Source: Acidobacteria bacterium UBA2161
GTDB lineage: Bacteria; Acidobacteriota; Vicinamibacteria; Vicinamibacterales; UBA823
Reading direction: 5' to 3'
Length of the DNA stretch: 64,000 bases
Assembly: GCA_002328835.1 (NCBI GenBank)
Contig: DCWN01000043.1
Location: 1 to 64,000 of the forward strand
In this document: piece after piece, positions 53,427 to 61,957 of the stretch
Layout of the letters: each line of letters opens with the position of its first letter
Position numbering within the stretch: the first letter of the stretch is position 1
The notes under the pieces: model-generated
Database searches by the model: none
The model's input: only the letters and a program-made list of their open reading frames with translations
What the model was told of the DNA's origin: nothing
Position numbers and translations under genes: made by a program

Positions 53427-56129
53427 ATGCTCAGACAGCTAGCGGTCCGTGGTGAAAGTGCCGCGTGGCGAATGCCGCGGCACCTTCACCGCAGGCTGCT
53501 AAGCGCGTTCGTGCTGGTGCTCGTGGCCGGCGGGATTGCGGTGTCGCTCGTGCACGGTCAGATGCAGGTCCGGCCCGTGGCCGACGAGGAAGGTCACGCC
53601 GGCCTCGGCCTGGTACTTCGCAAGCTGACCACCGTCGGCTCGTTCATGATGGCGACGGCCCACCCCGACGACGAGAACAATGCGCTGCTGGCCCTGCTGA
53701 GCCACGGCCGGGGCATCCGCACCGCCCTGGTCTCGGCCACGCGCGGTGACGGCGGGCAGAACGAGATCGGTGCCGAGTTGTTCGACGCGCTGGCGGTGTT
53801 GCGGACCGAGGAATTGCTCGCGGCGCATCGGTTCGACGGAGCCGAGCAGTACTTCACCCGTGCGGTCGATTTCGGTTACTCGTTCAGCGTGGAGGAAACG
53901 TTCGAGCGGTGGGGGCGGCAGGAGATCCTGGGCGACTTCGTGCGGATGATCCGCACGCTGCGTCCGGACGTCATCACCGGACTGCGTCCGACCGGCGGCG
54001 GCGGCCAGCACCACCAGGCGTCGGCCATCCTCGCGCAGGAAGCCTTCCGGGCCGCGGCCGACCCGACGCAGTTTCCCGAGCAGATTGCCGATGGGCTCCG
54101 ACCGTGGCAAGCCAAGAAGTTCTACTTCAGCGCCGGATTCGGGTTTCGGGGCGCGCCCGCCGGTGCGGACACCGAGGGGCTCGAGACGATCGACCTTAGC
54201 GGTTTCGACCCGCTGCTCGGCCGTACCTACGCCGATATCGGGAGCGAAGCCCGGAGCATGCACAAGTGCCAGGGGATGCCGCAGGTCCTGCGGCTGCCGG
54301 GAGACTCCCGGGCTCGGTACACGCTGGCCGACACGACGATCGCGAACCGTAACGGCGGCGACGACGCACCGCTGTTCGACGGCATCGACACGAGTCTGGC
54401 GAGCCTAATTCAGTACGCCGGTGCCCGGGCGCCGCGCGGACTCGCCGTCGTCCTGACGAGCATCGCGCAGCAGGCGCGCGAGGCGCAGCGGCAGTTCAGC
54501 CAGTCGGGGATCGACGCGACACGGCAGCCGCTGTTGAACGGTTTGGCTGCGGTCAGAAACCTGCGCGGCCAACTCCGGACGTTCGGGTTAAGCGACGATG
54601 CGGTGTACGAGATCGACTTCCGTCTCGCGCAGAAGGAAGAACAGTTCCAACGTGCAGTGATGCTGGCCCACGGCGTCCGCCTCGAGGCCCTGGCCGATGA
54701 TGGCGTGGTGACGGCGGGGCAGCCGGTACGGGTGTCGGCGCTGGTGGCCAACCGCGGGGCGGCAGACGTGGCCGTGCGGCGCGTGTCGTTCGAAGGGTTC
54801 GACGGTGCGGCGCTGGGATGCGGTGCCGACGTCGTGACGGCCGGCGGCGTCTACACCTGCGACTCGTATCTCAGCGTACCCGCCGCGGCCGCACAGACGA
54901 CGCCGTATTTTTCGCGGCTGCCGGACGCTGCGCGCTACCGCTTCGACGCCGACGCCGCGTTCGGACTGCCCTTCGAGCCGTCGCCCTTCCAGGCAACGTT
55001 TGCCATTGGCTTCTCTCGCGAACAGGTCTCGGTGCGGGTCCCCATCCAGTTCCGCTACGAGAAGGAGATCTTCAGCGGCGAGAAGCGGACCGAGCTGAAC
55101 GTCGTGCCTCGCCTGGCGGTCCAGCTGTCTCCGGAGATCGCCGTCGCGCCCGTCCGGAGCGAGGCGCCCCGCGAGCTTCGCGTCATCGTCTCCAATCGCG
55201 GCGCGGACCCGACCCGCGCCGACGTGGCGCTCGACGTGCCGGCCGGGTGGCAGGTGGAACCCGCCGAGGCGTCGATCGCGTTTGCACGCGAGGACGAGGA
55301 GCGCACGGTGCGCTTCTTCGTCACCCCGGCGGCCGGCGTGGCCGTGGGCGATCACACCGTGACCGCACGGGTGACCAGCGATGGCGCCAGGTTCGAGCAG
55401 GGATACCAGGTCGTCGAGTACCCGCACACGCAGCCCAGACACCTGACCACGACCGCCGAAGCGCGCATCAAGGTGATCGATGTCCTGGTCGCGTCGGATG
55501 TGCTGGTGGGGTACGTCATGGGCGCGGGCGACCAGATGCCTACCGCGATCGAGCAGCTGGGCGGTCGAGTCGAGCGGTTGAGTGGCGACGTCTTGGCCTG
55601 GGGCGACCTGTCGAAGTACGACCTCATCATCACGGGTGTGCGCGCCTACGAACTGGATGCCGACCTGCGCGCGCACAACGATCGTTTGATGAGCTACGTC
55701 GAAGACGGTGGCACGGTCATCGTGCAGTACAACAAGTTCGGCTTCAACGACGCGCAGTACGGACCGTTTCCGGCGCAGGTGAGTCGAAGCCGGATTACCG
55801 ACGAGGGCGCTCCGGTGGAGCTGCTCGTGCCGAACCACCCGCTGTTCAACGAGCCGAATCCGATCGACGCAACCGTGTGGGACGGCTGGGTCCAGGAGCG
55901 CGGCCTGTACTTCCTGGGCGAGCGCGCGCCCCAGTACGTCGACCTGGTGTCGATGGAAGATCCGTTCGAGAACAACCCCGGCGTCAAGGACGGCGCGCTG
56001 GTCGAGGCGCGGGTGGGACAGGGGCGCTGGCTCTACGTCGCGCTCGGCCTCTGGCGGCAGCTGCCGGCAGGCACCGAGGGCGCCTACCGATTGCTCGCCA
56101 ACCTCCTCAGCGTCGCCGACGCCCCGTAA
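53427..56129 (+). CDS. Large secreted PIG-L-family deacetylase
   Basis: The protein has 900 residues from ATG 53427. A signal helix (FVLVLVAGGIAVSLVHGQ) is followed by a PIG-L/LmbE domain with SFMMATAHPDDENNALLALL (HPDD) and GGGGQHHQAS. Ig-like beta domains follow, and the C-terminal ThuA/amidotransferase-like region has LIITGVRAYELDADL and GGTVIVQYNKFGF. It probably acts on sugar N-acetyl groups outside the cell. The first 15-20 codons coincide with repeat R3, so the ATG at 53472 may be the older start. Confidence 0.85.
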   Translation: MLRQLAVRGESAAWRMPRHLHRRLLSAFVLVLVAGGIAVSLVHGQMQVRPVADEEGHAGLGLVLRKLTTVGSFMMATAHPDDENNALLALLSHGRGIRTALVSATRGDGGQNEIGAELFDALAVLRTEELLAAHRFDGAEQYFTRAVDFGYSFSVEETFERWGRQEILGDFVRMIRTLRPDVITGLRPTGGGGQHHQASAILAQEAFRAAADPTQFPEQIADGLRPWQAKKFYFSAGFGFRGAPAGADTEGLETIDLSGFDPLLGRTYADIGSEARSMHKCQGMPQVLRLPGDSRARYTLADTTIANRNGGDDAPLFDGIDTSLASLIQYAGARAPRGLAVVLTSIAQQAREAQRQFSQSGIDATRQPLLNGLAAVRNLRGQLRTFGLSDDAVYEIDFRLAQKEEQFQRAVMLAHGVRLEALADDGVVTAGQPVRVSALVANRGAADVAVRRVSFEGFDGAALGCGADVVTAGGVYTCDSYLSVPAAAAQTTPYFSRLPDAARYRFDADAAFGLPFEPSPFQATFAIGFSREQVSVRVPIQFRYEKEIFSGEKRTELNVVPRLAVQLSPEIAVAPVRSEAPRELRVIVSNRGADPTRADVALDVPAGWQVEPAEASIAFAREDEERTVRFFVTPAAGVAVGDHTVTARVTSDGARFEQGYQVVEYPHTQPRHLTTTAEARIKVIDVLVASDVLVGYVMGAGDQMPTAIEQLGGRVERLSGDVLAWGDLSKYDLIITGVRAYELDADLRAHNDRLMSYVEDGGTVIVQYNKFGFNDAQYGPFPAQVSRSRITDEGAPVELLVPNHPLFNEPNPIDATVWDGWVQERGLYFLGERAPQYVDLVSMEDPFENNPGVKDGALVEARVGQGRWLYVALGLWRQLPAGTEGAYRLLANLLSVADAP
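53436..53503. repeat. R3 hairpin inside the start of the PIG-L gene
   Basis: CTAGCGGTCCGTGGTGAAAG (53440-53459) begins one arm; the arm GTGAAAGTGCCGCG pairs with CGCGGCACCTTCAC. The same unit forms both ends of the element at 60973-61147. Here it encodes the first residues of the signal peptide. Confidence 0.75.
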
Positions 56130-56133
56130 TCAC

Positions 56134-56222
56134 TGTGGGGCTCTGCCCCACACCCCGGCTCGGTCGCTCGCGGGGACTCAACGCCCCGCGCCATTCCCTC
56201 GCGGGCCGCGCCGTGCGCGGCC
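56134..56222. repeat. Three hairpins, family R1 (copy F)
   Basis: TGTGGGGC-TCT-GCCCCACA (56134-56152), GCGGGG-ACTCAACG-CCCCGC (56170-56189) and GGCCGCGC-CGT-GCGCGGCC (56204-56222) lie in a row, in the same style as copy C. They open the 339-base gap between the PIG-L and epimerase genes; the rest of the gap is repeat R2 copy 2. Confidence 0.65.
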
Positions 56223-56278
56223 TGTCTCCCTCACGAACCGCTAGCGCGAGCGATCACTTCCTGGCGCGAGGGTGGGTG

Positions 56279-56441
56279 TTGCGGTAGTCGATCCCTTCTT
56301 AGGGAGGCGGCCGCCCAGGCCTTCGACCGCCAGGACGGATTCCGTGCAGGCACGGTCGGTCGACCCATGGCTCACACCTTGGAAACCCCTGAGATCGGTC
56401 TGTTAGACGGCCGCCGACGGGATCGACGGCGCAATGCCCAG
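56279..56441. repeat. 163-bp dispersed repeat, family R2 (copy 2)
   Basis: It aligns end to end with the complement of 31729-31890. It starts TTGCGGTAGTCGATCCCTTC and ends ATCGACGGCGCAATGCCCAG. Outer blocks are nearly identical, the middle is more diverged. It fills the region between the PIG-L gene and the epimerase gene. Confidence 0.82.
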
Positions 56442-56468
56442 CCTCGCGCCGGGGGGGAGGGACGCTAG

Positions 56469-57407
56469 TTACTGAAGGATCGAAACCAGTGCGTGGTTGA
56501 TTGTCGAGAAGCGGAAGTTGAAGCCGAGTGCGAGTGCCCTCGACGGCAGCACCCGCTGCCCGCCCAGCAGGAGCGCGTCGGCGAGTTCGCCCAGGGCGAG
56601 GCGCAGGGCGAACGGCGGTGCGGGCAGGAAGCTCGGCCGCCCGAGCGCATGGCCGAGGGCCTTCGAGAACTCCAGATTCGTCACCGGCGCCGGTGCCGTC
56701 GCGTTGAGTACTCCCGTGGCGGTCGGGGTGGCCAGCACCCACCTCACGAGATCCACCCAGTCGGCGCGATGAATCCAGGAGATATACTGCCGGCCCGAGC
56801 CGAGCGGTCCGCCCACGAACAACCTGAACGGCACCACCATGCGTTCCAGCGGGCCGCCGTTGCGGTCGAGCGCGACACCTCCGCGCAGGATGACCAGCCG
56901 GTCGATGCTGGCCTCCAGCTCGCGCGCGGCCGTTTCCCAGTCGACGCAGCTTGCCGCGAGAAAATCGTCGCCGGGCGACGAGGCTTCGTCCAGTTCTTGA
57001 TCGCCCCGATTACCGTAGTAGCCGACGGCCGAGGCGTTGACGAGCGTTGGCGGCGGATTCGCCGCCGCCCGAATGGCGCCGACGACCGACTGGGTCGCGA
57101 GTACGCGGGAATCGCGGATACGCGCCTTCTGCGCGGTCGACCACCGGCGCGCGGCGATCGATTCGCCCGTCAAGTTGACCACCGCGTCGGCTCCGTCGAC
57201 GACCGCCGCCCACCGTCCGACGCCGTCCGTTCCGTCCGGCCGCCAGCCGGCGTTGGACAAGCCCGGCAGACCGGTGCCCGCCTCGTGGACGACCACACCA
57301 GGCTCGAGCGCTCGTGTCAGGACGACGACTTCATGGCCGTCCTGCAGCAGCGCATCGGCCAGCGCGCGTCCGAGGAATCCCGAGCCGCCGGGGATGACGA
57401 CTTTCAT
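56469..57407 (-). CDS. TIGR01777-family NAD-dependent epimerase/dehydratase
   Basis: The 312-residue SDR starts MKVVIPGGSGFLGRALADAL (Rossmann GGxGxxG). It has NLTGESIAARRWSTAQKARI, NASAVGYYGNRGDQELDE (Tyr of the catalytic site) and ISWIHRADWVDLVRWVL, then a C-terminal ARALALGFNFRFSTI. These match the YfcH/TIGR01777 family, involved in cell division or nucleotide-sugar chemistry. The function is not fixed. It follows the 339-base repeat region. Confidence 0.88.
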   Translation of the reverse strand: MKVVIPGGSGFLGRALADALLQDGHEVVVLTRALEPGVVVHEAGTGLPGLSNAGWRPDGTDGVGRWAAVVDGADAVVNLTGESIAARRWSTAQKARIRDSRVLATQSVVGAIRAAANPPPTLVNASAVGYYGNRGDQELDEASSPGDDFLAASCVDWETAARELEASIDRLVILRGGVALDRNGGPLERMVVPFRLFVGGPLGSGRQYISWIHRADWVDLVRWVLATPTATGVLNATAPAPVTNLEFSKALGHALGRPSFLPAPPFALRLALGELADALLLGGQRVLPSRALALGFNFRFSTINHALVSILQ

Positions 57408-57487
57408 CAGCGTGCCTGTCTCGAATGGGTCGACCGTGCCCCGTCAGGGCGGGTCACTCTCTTGGACGAGGCCGGACCGACCGATGT

Positions 57488-58039
57488 TCAGCGACCGGGG
57501 CCCAGGCTCTCGGGGAACCAGTACTCGCCCGGGACGGAGCCCATGATCCCTTCGTAGAAAATCGTGACCGGCTCGTTGAAGTCTATCGCGCCTTCGAACG
57601 CGATGAGGGCTTCGGCCGTCAACGGCGGCCTGCCGTCGAGCACGGTCGTCGGCGAGTCCAGCGCAAGGCTGCCCGCCAGATCGTACCGCCGAGTCTCCTG
57701 AATCATATAGATCCGCTCGAGGCGGAAGAGGTGCAGCGCCGGACCCTCGGTGCCGATCCAGAAAAGGTGGCGCTCCTGCGCTCCGCTCAGTTCGGTGGAC
57801 GCCGTGTCGAACAGCGTGGTACCAAGCGTGCATCGCCCGAGTGACGCTGGCGTGACGTAGACGAACCACATCCGCAGCCCCGCCATGTCCGGGTCGCTGA
57901 TCGTGATGTCGAGAAGGCTCTCATTGGCGCGCAGGTCGTCCCATGTCGGACACTGCGCGGCCGCCGGGCTTGGCATCAGGAGGGCGACCGCCAGGAGACC
58001 GATCGCCAGGCGCCGAGCGGCGGGGACGGGCAAAGTCAC
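57488..58039 (-). CDS. Secreted protein of unknown function
   Basis: The 183-residue protein has a signal peptide (GLLAVALLMPSPAAAQ) and one Cys pair position (AQCPTW and GRCTLG). A beta domain holds GAQERHLFWIGTEGPALHLF and FYEGIMGSVPGEYW. It overlaps by four bases the FMN-binding protein gene upstream on the same strand, so they are probably made together. No family was recognised. Confidence 0.68.
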   Translation of the reverse strand: MTLPVPAARRLAIGLLAVALLMPSPAAAQCPTWDDLRANESLLDITISDPDMAGLRMWFVYVTPASLGRCTLGTTLFDTASTELSGAQERHLFWIGTEGPALHLFRLERIYMIQETRRYDLAGSLALDSPTTVLDGRPPLTAEALIAFEGAIDFNEPVTIFYEGIMGSVPGEYWFPESLGPGR

Positions 58040-58584
58040 GGCCGATCGTTCTCGGCGTTCGCGAGATGTTCCCGGGCCACCCGGCGCGCCGCCTTCCGGA
58101 CGACGCGTGTCGCGCTCGACACCGTGATCGTGGCGGTCGTCACGCCGTCGACGTCCTCGCCGACCCGGAACCGGTCGAGAATGCTCTTACCGACGAACTG
58201 ATCCGCAAACTTGGGTAGCTCGATCGAGAAGTACCCGTAGGGCTCCCGGTGTGCGATCAGATCGACCCCGCGCAGCCTGCCGGCCGTGTCCATGCCGACC
58301 AGCATTTCGATCGGGCCTTCGTATCCGCGTTCGAGCGGTTCGACGTCGATTGTCGAGAAGACGAACCCGATCAGCGTCTCGTCATCCGTGTACACCTTGA
58401 TGTGTGCGGGCGTGCCGGTCTTGCCGGAGAAGCGGGCGGCCTCGGGGAAGAGCGTGTTCAGGTGGGGCTCGAGTCCGCGGATCGACGACTGCATCCAGGC
58501 GTCGACACGGATGATCGCCGCGAGCAGGAGAGCGACCGTGATCCAACGGCGCACGAGCCGCGTTTCCGCGGGTGTCCAGGTCAT
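58036..58584 (-). CDS. FMN-binding protein, isolated NosR-type domain
   Basis: The 182-residue protein has one N-terminal membrane helix (about residues 14-32). It then has LIGFVFSTIDVEPLERGYEG, IEMLVGMDTAGRLRGVDLIAH and the covalent-FMN Thr region VDGVTTATITVSS. This is the periplasmic FMN domain seen at the N-terminus of NosR/RnfG-type proteins. The C-terminal membrane/ferredoxin part of NosR is absent. It probably passes electrons at the periplasmic face to an unknown partner. Confidence 0.75.
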   Translation of the reverse strand: MTWTPAETRLVRRWITVALLLAAIIRVDAWMQSSIRGLEPHLNTLFPEAARFSGKTGTPAHIKVYTDDETLIGFVFSTIDVEPLERGYEGPIEMLVGMDTAGRLRGVDLIAHREPYGYFSIELPKFADQFVGKSILDRFRVGEDVDGVTTATITVSSATRVVRKAARRVAREHLANAENDRP

Positions 58585-58622
58585 GTGGGGCCTGGGAATC
58601 GTACCAGATCGGGGCGGACGCG

Positions 58623-60935
58623 TCACCGTGACGAGGAGATCATCGAGTCGAGCGGGACAATGTAGCTGGCAGCCGTTCGCCAGGTGACCCGATCCCGTGC
58701 GAGCCATGGCGGCAGCCCGCCGGCCGGGCTGCCGGGTAGTGTGGGCGTTTCGACGATCGCCACTCCATGCGAAATCGCCGCGACGGCGCCGGCAGGGATC
58801 ACGGCGTCGAACGTTGCGCCCGTGGCCGACACTGCCAGCCGCGTGGCGCTCCACGCGTCATTGCGTCCGCTCGTGCCAGGCCAGTTGGCGCTGAGGGGCG
58901 TGACTCCAGGTGGCAGGACGATCCGGAGCGAGGTGGCCTCGAGCGACGGGATCACCGTGACGCGCAGGCGCGAGCCGGCGGCGACCAGGTTCAGCGACGC
59001 CGAGATCGACGCCGGCAGCGGATGACCGCCGGGATCCAGAGCCTGGTAGACGAACGGTTGCGCGAGCCGGCCTGTGGGAGCCGTGAGTCCAGGGTACGCA
59101 TCGCTCGCCACCGTCCAGTCCAACGGTGAGTCACTGACGGCGTCGACGATCGTCGGCTCGTTCGCGCCGACCTCCCAGGTCCCCGATCTGTCGCGCTCCA
59201 GCTGAACGTAGCGTGCTGCCGCCCGTAGCGGCCGATCGGCGGAGTACGCGGGCGCGAGGTACGCTGCCGCGAAGGCCGTCGCGGCGGCGATGGCCACGGC
59301 GCCGGCCACCTTCGAGCGTCGCGGCCATCGGCGCTCATAGGGCGCGAGGCCGGCGAGCGGCGGGATCGCGGTCACCCCGACCAGCGCGACGTACGCCGGC
59401 AGGATCCAGACGGGCGTCACGATCGGCTGTCGGCCCAGGACTGTTACGAGAAACCCGAGGAGCAGCCAGGCATCCTGCGCCCAGATCGCCGCGACCATCA
59501 GGGCCACGGCCGCCGACGCCATCCGACCCGACCCGGCGGTCCAGCGTGGGACAGCCATCAGCACCGCGCCGGCGCCGAGGAGCGGCACCGTCCAGAGGAA
59601 CGCGGCCGCCGGCGCGGCCCACTCGGTCAGGCCCGCCAGTGCGACCCAGCAGGGGAGCGCGATCGACCAGACCACCAGCGGGTGCGACGAGGCCTCCAGG
59701 CGGAGCCTGGCCGCCAGGGCGGCCAGGCCGCAAGCCACGACTGTGGCGGCGGCGAGCATCGCCGCCACCAGGAATGCCGGATGCGCGTACCACGGGTGAA
59801 GGACGTCCCGGACGCCGCGGAGGGTCCACGCCACCACGACCATCGCCCCGACGATTCCCACGGCGCCGAGCGCGGCCCACCCGGCAGCAAGCCCTAGCCG
59901 TGTGAGACCCACGAGTCGCGTCGCCTGCACGACGACCCGCCACCAGGCCGCGGCGCCGAGGAGAAGGGCGAGGAGGGCAACGAGGCGTCCACTCGAGTCG
60001 CCATAGGCCACCGCGAAGACCCCGGCTAGATCGAAGTAGCGCGTCGCCGTCGGTGGCGGGCCGGTCCAGTCCGTTCGGTCGAGCGCGCGCAGCGTCGCGA
60101 CGACGTTTGCGCCGGTGCGGCGCAGCGTCCGGTCGGCGATGCGGTCCGCCGTGTCTCGGTCCGTGTGGTAGGCGTAGCTGTTCCCGACCAGCGCGAAATT
60201 GAGGCCGGGAATACCGGCGCGGCGGAAGACCGAGAAGTCGGTGTCGCGCGGGAGCCGTCGATAGATCTCGAGGGCGAACGAGGCACCGCGCGGCGCCGGT
60301 GCCGCCCGCGCCCAGGTTCGCAACGGCCCACCGTGTTCCGGACCGGTTTCGAAGAGGAACGCCGGCCCGGCGGTGCCGATCGACTCCAGGTTGACGTAGG
60401 TCCGCAGGTGTTCCGCCACGTCCGGGTCGTCAAGGAGCGCGTGAGCGCCAAGCAATCCGGCCTCTTCGCCGTCGGTCAGCAGAACCATGACGGTGTGCCG
60501 CCTGCCGGTCTCGGCCGCGAGCGTCCGCCCGGCCTCGACTGCCAGCGCCGCGCCGAAGGCATTGTCGCCCGCGCCGGGCCCGGCTGCCACGGAGTCGTAG
60601 TGCGCCACGAGGCCAAGCGCATCCGGGATCGCGCCCGGAGCGACGGCGATGATGTTTGCGACCGATGCCGTTAGGCCGACGGCTGGCAGACGGACCTGGG
60701 CTTGCTGCACGCGGACGTCGAAGCCTGCTTGCTCCAACTCGTCGACCAGGTAGCGTCGAGCGGCGGCGTTCGCGTTCGACCCGAGCGGCCGGCTGCCGAT
60801 CGTGTCGGCCAGCATCGCCACATGCGCCCGGGCACGTGAGAGGGAAACGCCATTGTCAACGGCCGCGCATCCGGCGGCGCCGGCGACGACGTCGACGACG
60901 ACCAGCACGACGAGCGAGCGCGCCCAGCGCGGCAT
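58623..60935 (-). CDS. Membrane-bound M28-family zinc peptidase
   Basis: The 770-residue protein has an N-terminal lipoprotein-like signal (DVVAGAAGC). Residues about 50-300 are an M28 aminopeptidase: LGLVAHYDSVAAGPGAGDNA (zinc His-Asp and bridging Asp), VLLTDGEEAGLLGAHAL (Glu-Glu) and YAYHTDRDTADRI (His). The rest has about eight membrane helices and a final beta domain. The layout resembles eukaryotic Fxna/ERMP1-like peptidases. It should trim peptides at the outer face of the membrane. Confidence 0.87.
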   Translation of the reverse strand: MPRWARSLVVLVVVDVVAGAAGCAAVDNGVSLSRARAHVAMLADTIGSRPLGSNANAAARRYLVDELEQAGFDVRVQQAQVRLPAVGLTASVANIIAVAPGAIPDALGLVAHYDSVAAGPGAGDNAFGAALAVEAGRTLAAETGRRHTVMVLLTDGEEAGLLGAHALLDDPDVAEHLRTYVNLESIGTAGPAFLFETGPEHGGPLRTWARAAPAPRGASFALEIYRRLPRDTDFSVFRRAGIPGLNFALVGNSYAYHTDRDTADRIADRTLRRTGANVVATLRALDRTDWTGPPPTATRYFDLAGVFAVAYGDSSGRLVALLALLLGAAAWWRVVVQATRLVGLTRLGLAAGWAALGAVGIVGAMVVVAWTLRGVRDVLHPWYAHPAFLVAAMLAAATVVACGLAALAARLRLEASSHPLVVWSIALPCWVALAGLTEWAAPAAAFLWTVPLLGAGAVLMAVPRWTAGSGRMASAAVALMVAAIWAQDAWLLLGFLVTVLGRQPIVTPVWILPAYVALVGVTAIPPLAGLAPYERRWPRRSKVAGAVAIAAATAFAAAYLAPAYSADRPLRAAARYVQLERDRSGTWEVGANEPTIVDAVSDSPLDWTVASDAYPGLTAPTGRLAQPFVYQALDPGGHPLPASISASLNLVAAGSRLRVTVIPSLEATSLRIVLPPGVTPLSANWPGTSGRNDAWSATRLAVSATGATFDAVIPAGAVAAISHGVAIVETPTLPGSPAGGLPPWLARDRVTWRTAASYIVPLDSMISSSR

Positions 60936-60972
60936 GCCGAGAGCGTATCGGAACTGTTCGGGTGGTGGAAGG

Positions 60973-61147
60973 TTAGGCGGCTAGCGGCCCGTGGTGAAGG
61001 TGCCGCTGCATTCGACCGCCGATGCATCCCGCCCTGCGGCGTTGCTCAGTGGTCGAATACTCCCGGTATGCTCCCGCTTCGCGTCTTGCAGGGCGGGCGC
61101 CTCGACGGTCTCGGTGCCACTCGGCACTTTCACCACGGACCGCTAGC
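60973..61147. repeat. R3 element with long inverted ends, about 175 bp
   Basis: The left end CTAGCGGCCCGTGGTGAAGG (60978-60997) and the complement of the right end, CTAGCGGTCCGTGGTGAAAG, match at 18 of 20 positions. The inner blocks CCCGCCCTGC and GCAGGGCGGG also pair. The right end supplies the TAG stop of the DUF4097-like gene. There is no ORF inside, so it is a MITE-like element or one long RNA hairpin. Confidence 0.78.
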
Positions 61148-61799
61148 GGCGGAGTGTGACGTCGCCGCTGAAGGTCTTGAAGCGCAGCTTTCTCCGATGC
61201 TGGGTTCGGCCGGTGTCATTCAGCACAGCTGCGAGGCGCCGACGGTTGCGGTGCCGGAAGATCAGCGGCTCGTCGCTCGACAGCCGCCCGGACTCCGACC
61301 GGAACTCGACATCCGCGGCGGCCGAGTCGGACAGCCGGATCTCGACGTTGCCGCTGAACGTGCCGACATCATGATCGCCTCGCACCCGCTCGATGGCGAC
61401 CGGGCTGCTGAAGACCCGCACTGCCAGGTCGGTGTCGCGCGGCACTTCGATCTCGAAGTCCGTCTCGACGACGTCCCCCTTGTCAGAACGGAACCAGTCT
61501 CGCCATGTGCGCCGTAACTGGTTGGCGACGATCTCGATGACCGCGCGCGACTCCCTGATCTCGAGCTTGACCCTCGACAGCAGATCGTGCGGCGCCCGCC
61601 GCACGGCCCGGATCACCACTTCGTCGCGGTCGGTGCCCGTGATCCGGACATGACCGGAAAAAGTCCTCAGTTCAACTCGTCCGCCGTCGCCAAACGGAAT
61701 GACACGATCGATCCGTTCGGTCGTCTGGGCGGCGAGGCCGCCACCGGCCACGACCAGACCGAACAGCGCGACGATCAAAAGACGAAGACCGCGTCCCAT
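61143..61799 (-). CDS. Secreted DUF4097-like adhesin-type protein
   Basis: The 218-residue protein has a signal helix (LLIVALFGLVVAGGGLAAQ). It is followed by right-handed beta-solenoid-like repeats typical of DUF4097: VELRTFSGHVRITG, DLAVRVFSSPVAIERVRGD, VGTFSGNVEIRLSD and the end RFKTFSGDVTLRR. The repeated TFSG(D/N/H)V motif is characteristic. It probably sits in the periplasm. Its stop codon is supplied by the R3 repeat. Confidence 0.8.
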   Translation of the reverse strand: MGRGLRLLIVALFGLVVAGGGLAAQTTERIDRVIPFGDGGRVELRTFSGHVRITGTDRDEVVIRAVRRAPHDLLSRVKLEIRESRAVIEIVANQLRRTWRDWFRSDKGDVVETDFEIEVPRDTDLAVRVFSSPVAIERVRGDHDVGTFSGNVEIRLSDSAAADVEFRSESGRLSSDEPLIFRHRNRRRLAAVLNDTGRTQHRRKLRFKTFSGDVTLRR

Positions 61800-61957
61800 C
61801 TCCACGAGACATAGACGGAGAACCGTGCGGCAAAGTTGCGGCGATGCCCGCCGCCTCGGGGCGAGCATGGCGAGCATGACGGGTGATGATGGCGGAAGCG
61901 CCGGACTCCGAGTAGGCTAGCTGGCGGTCCGGAACCCCGCGAGAGGACGAAAGGATT

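Noticed and set aside
54588..55838. 416-residue minus-strand frame inside the PIG-L gene
   Set aside because: It is the antisense shadow of a well-supported gene, with no motifs of its own.
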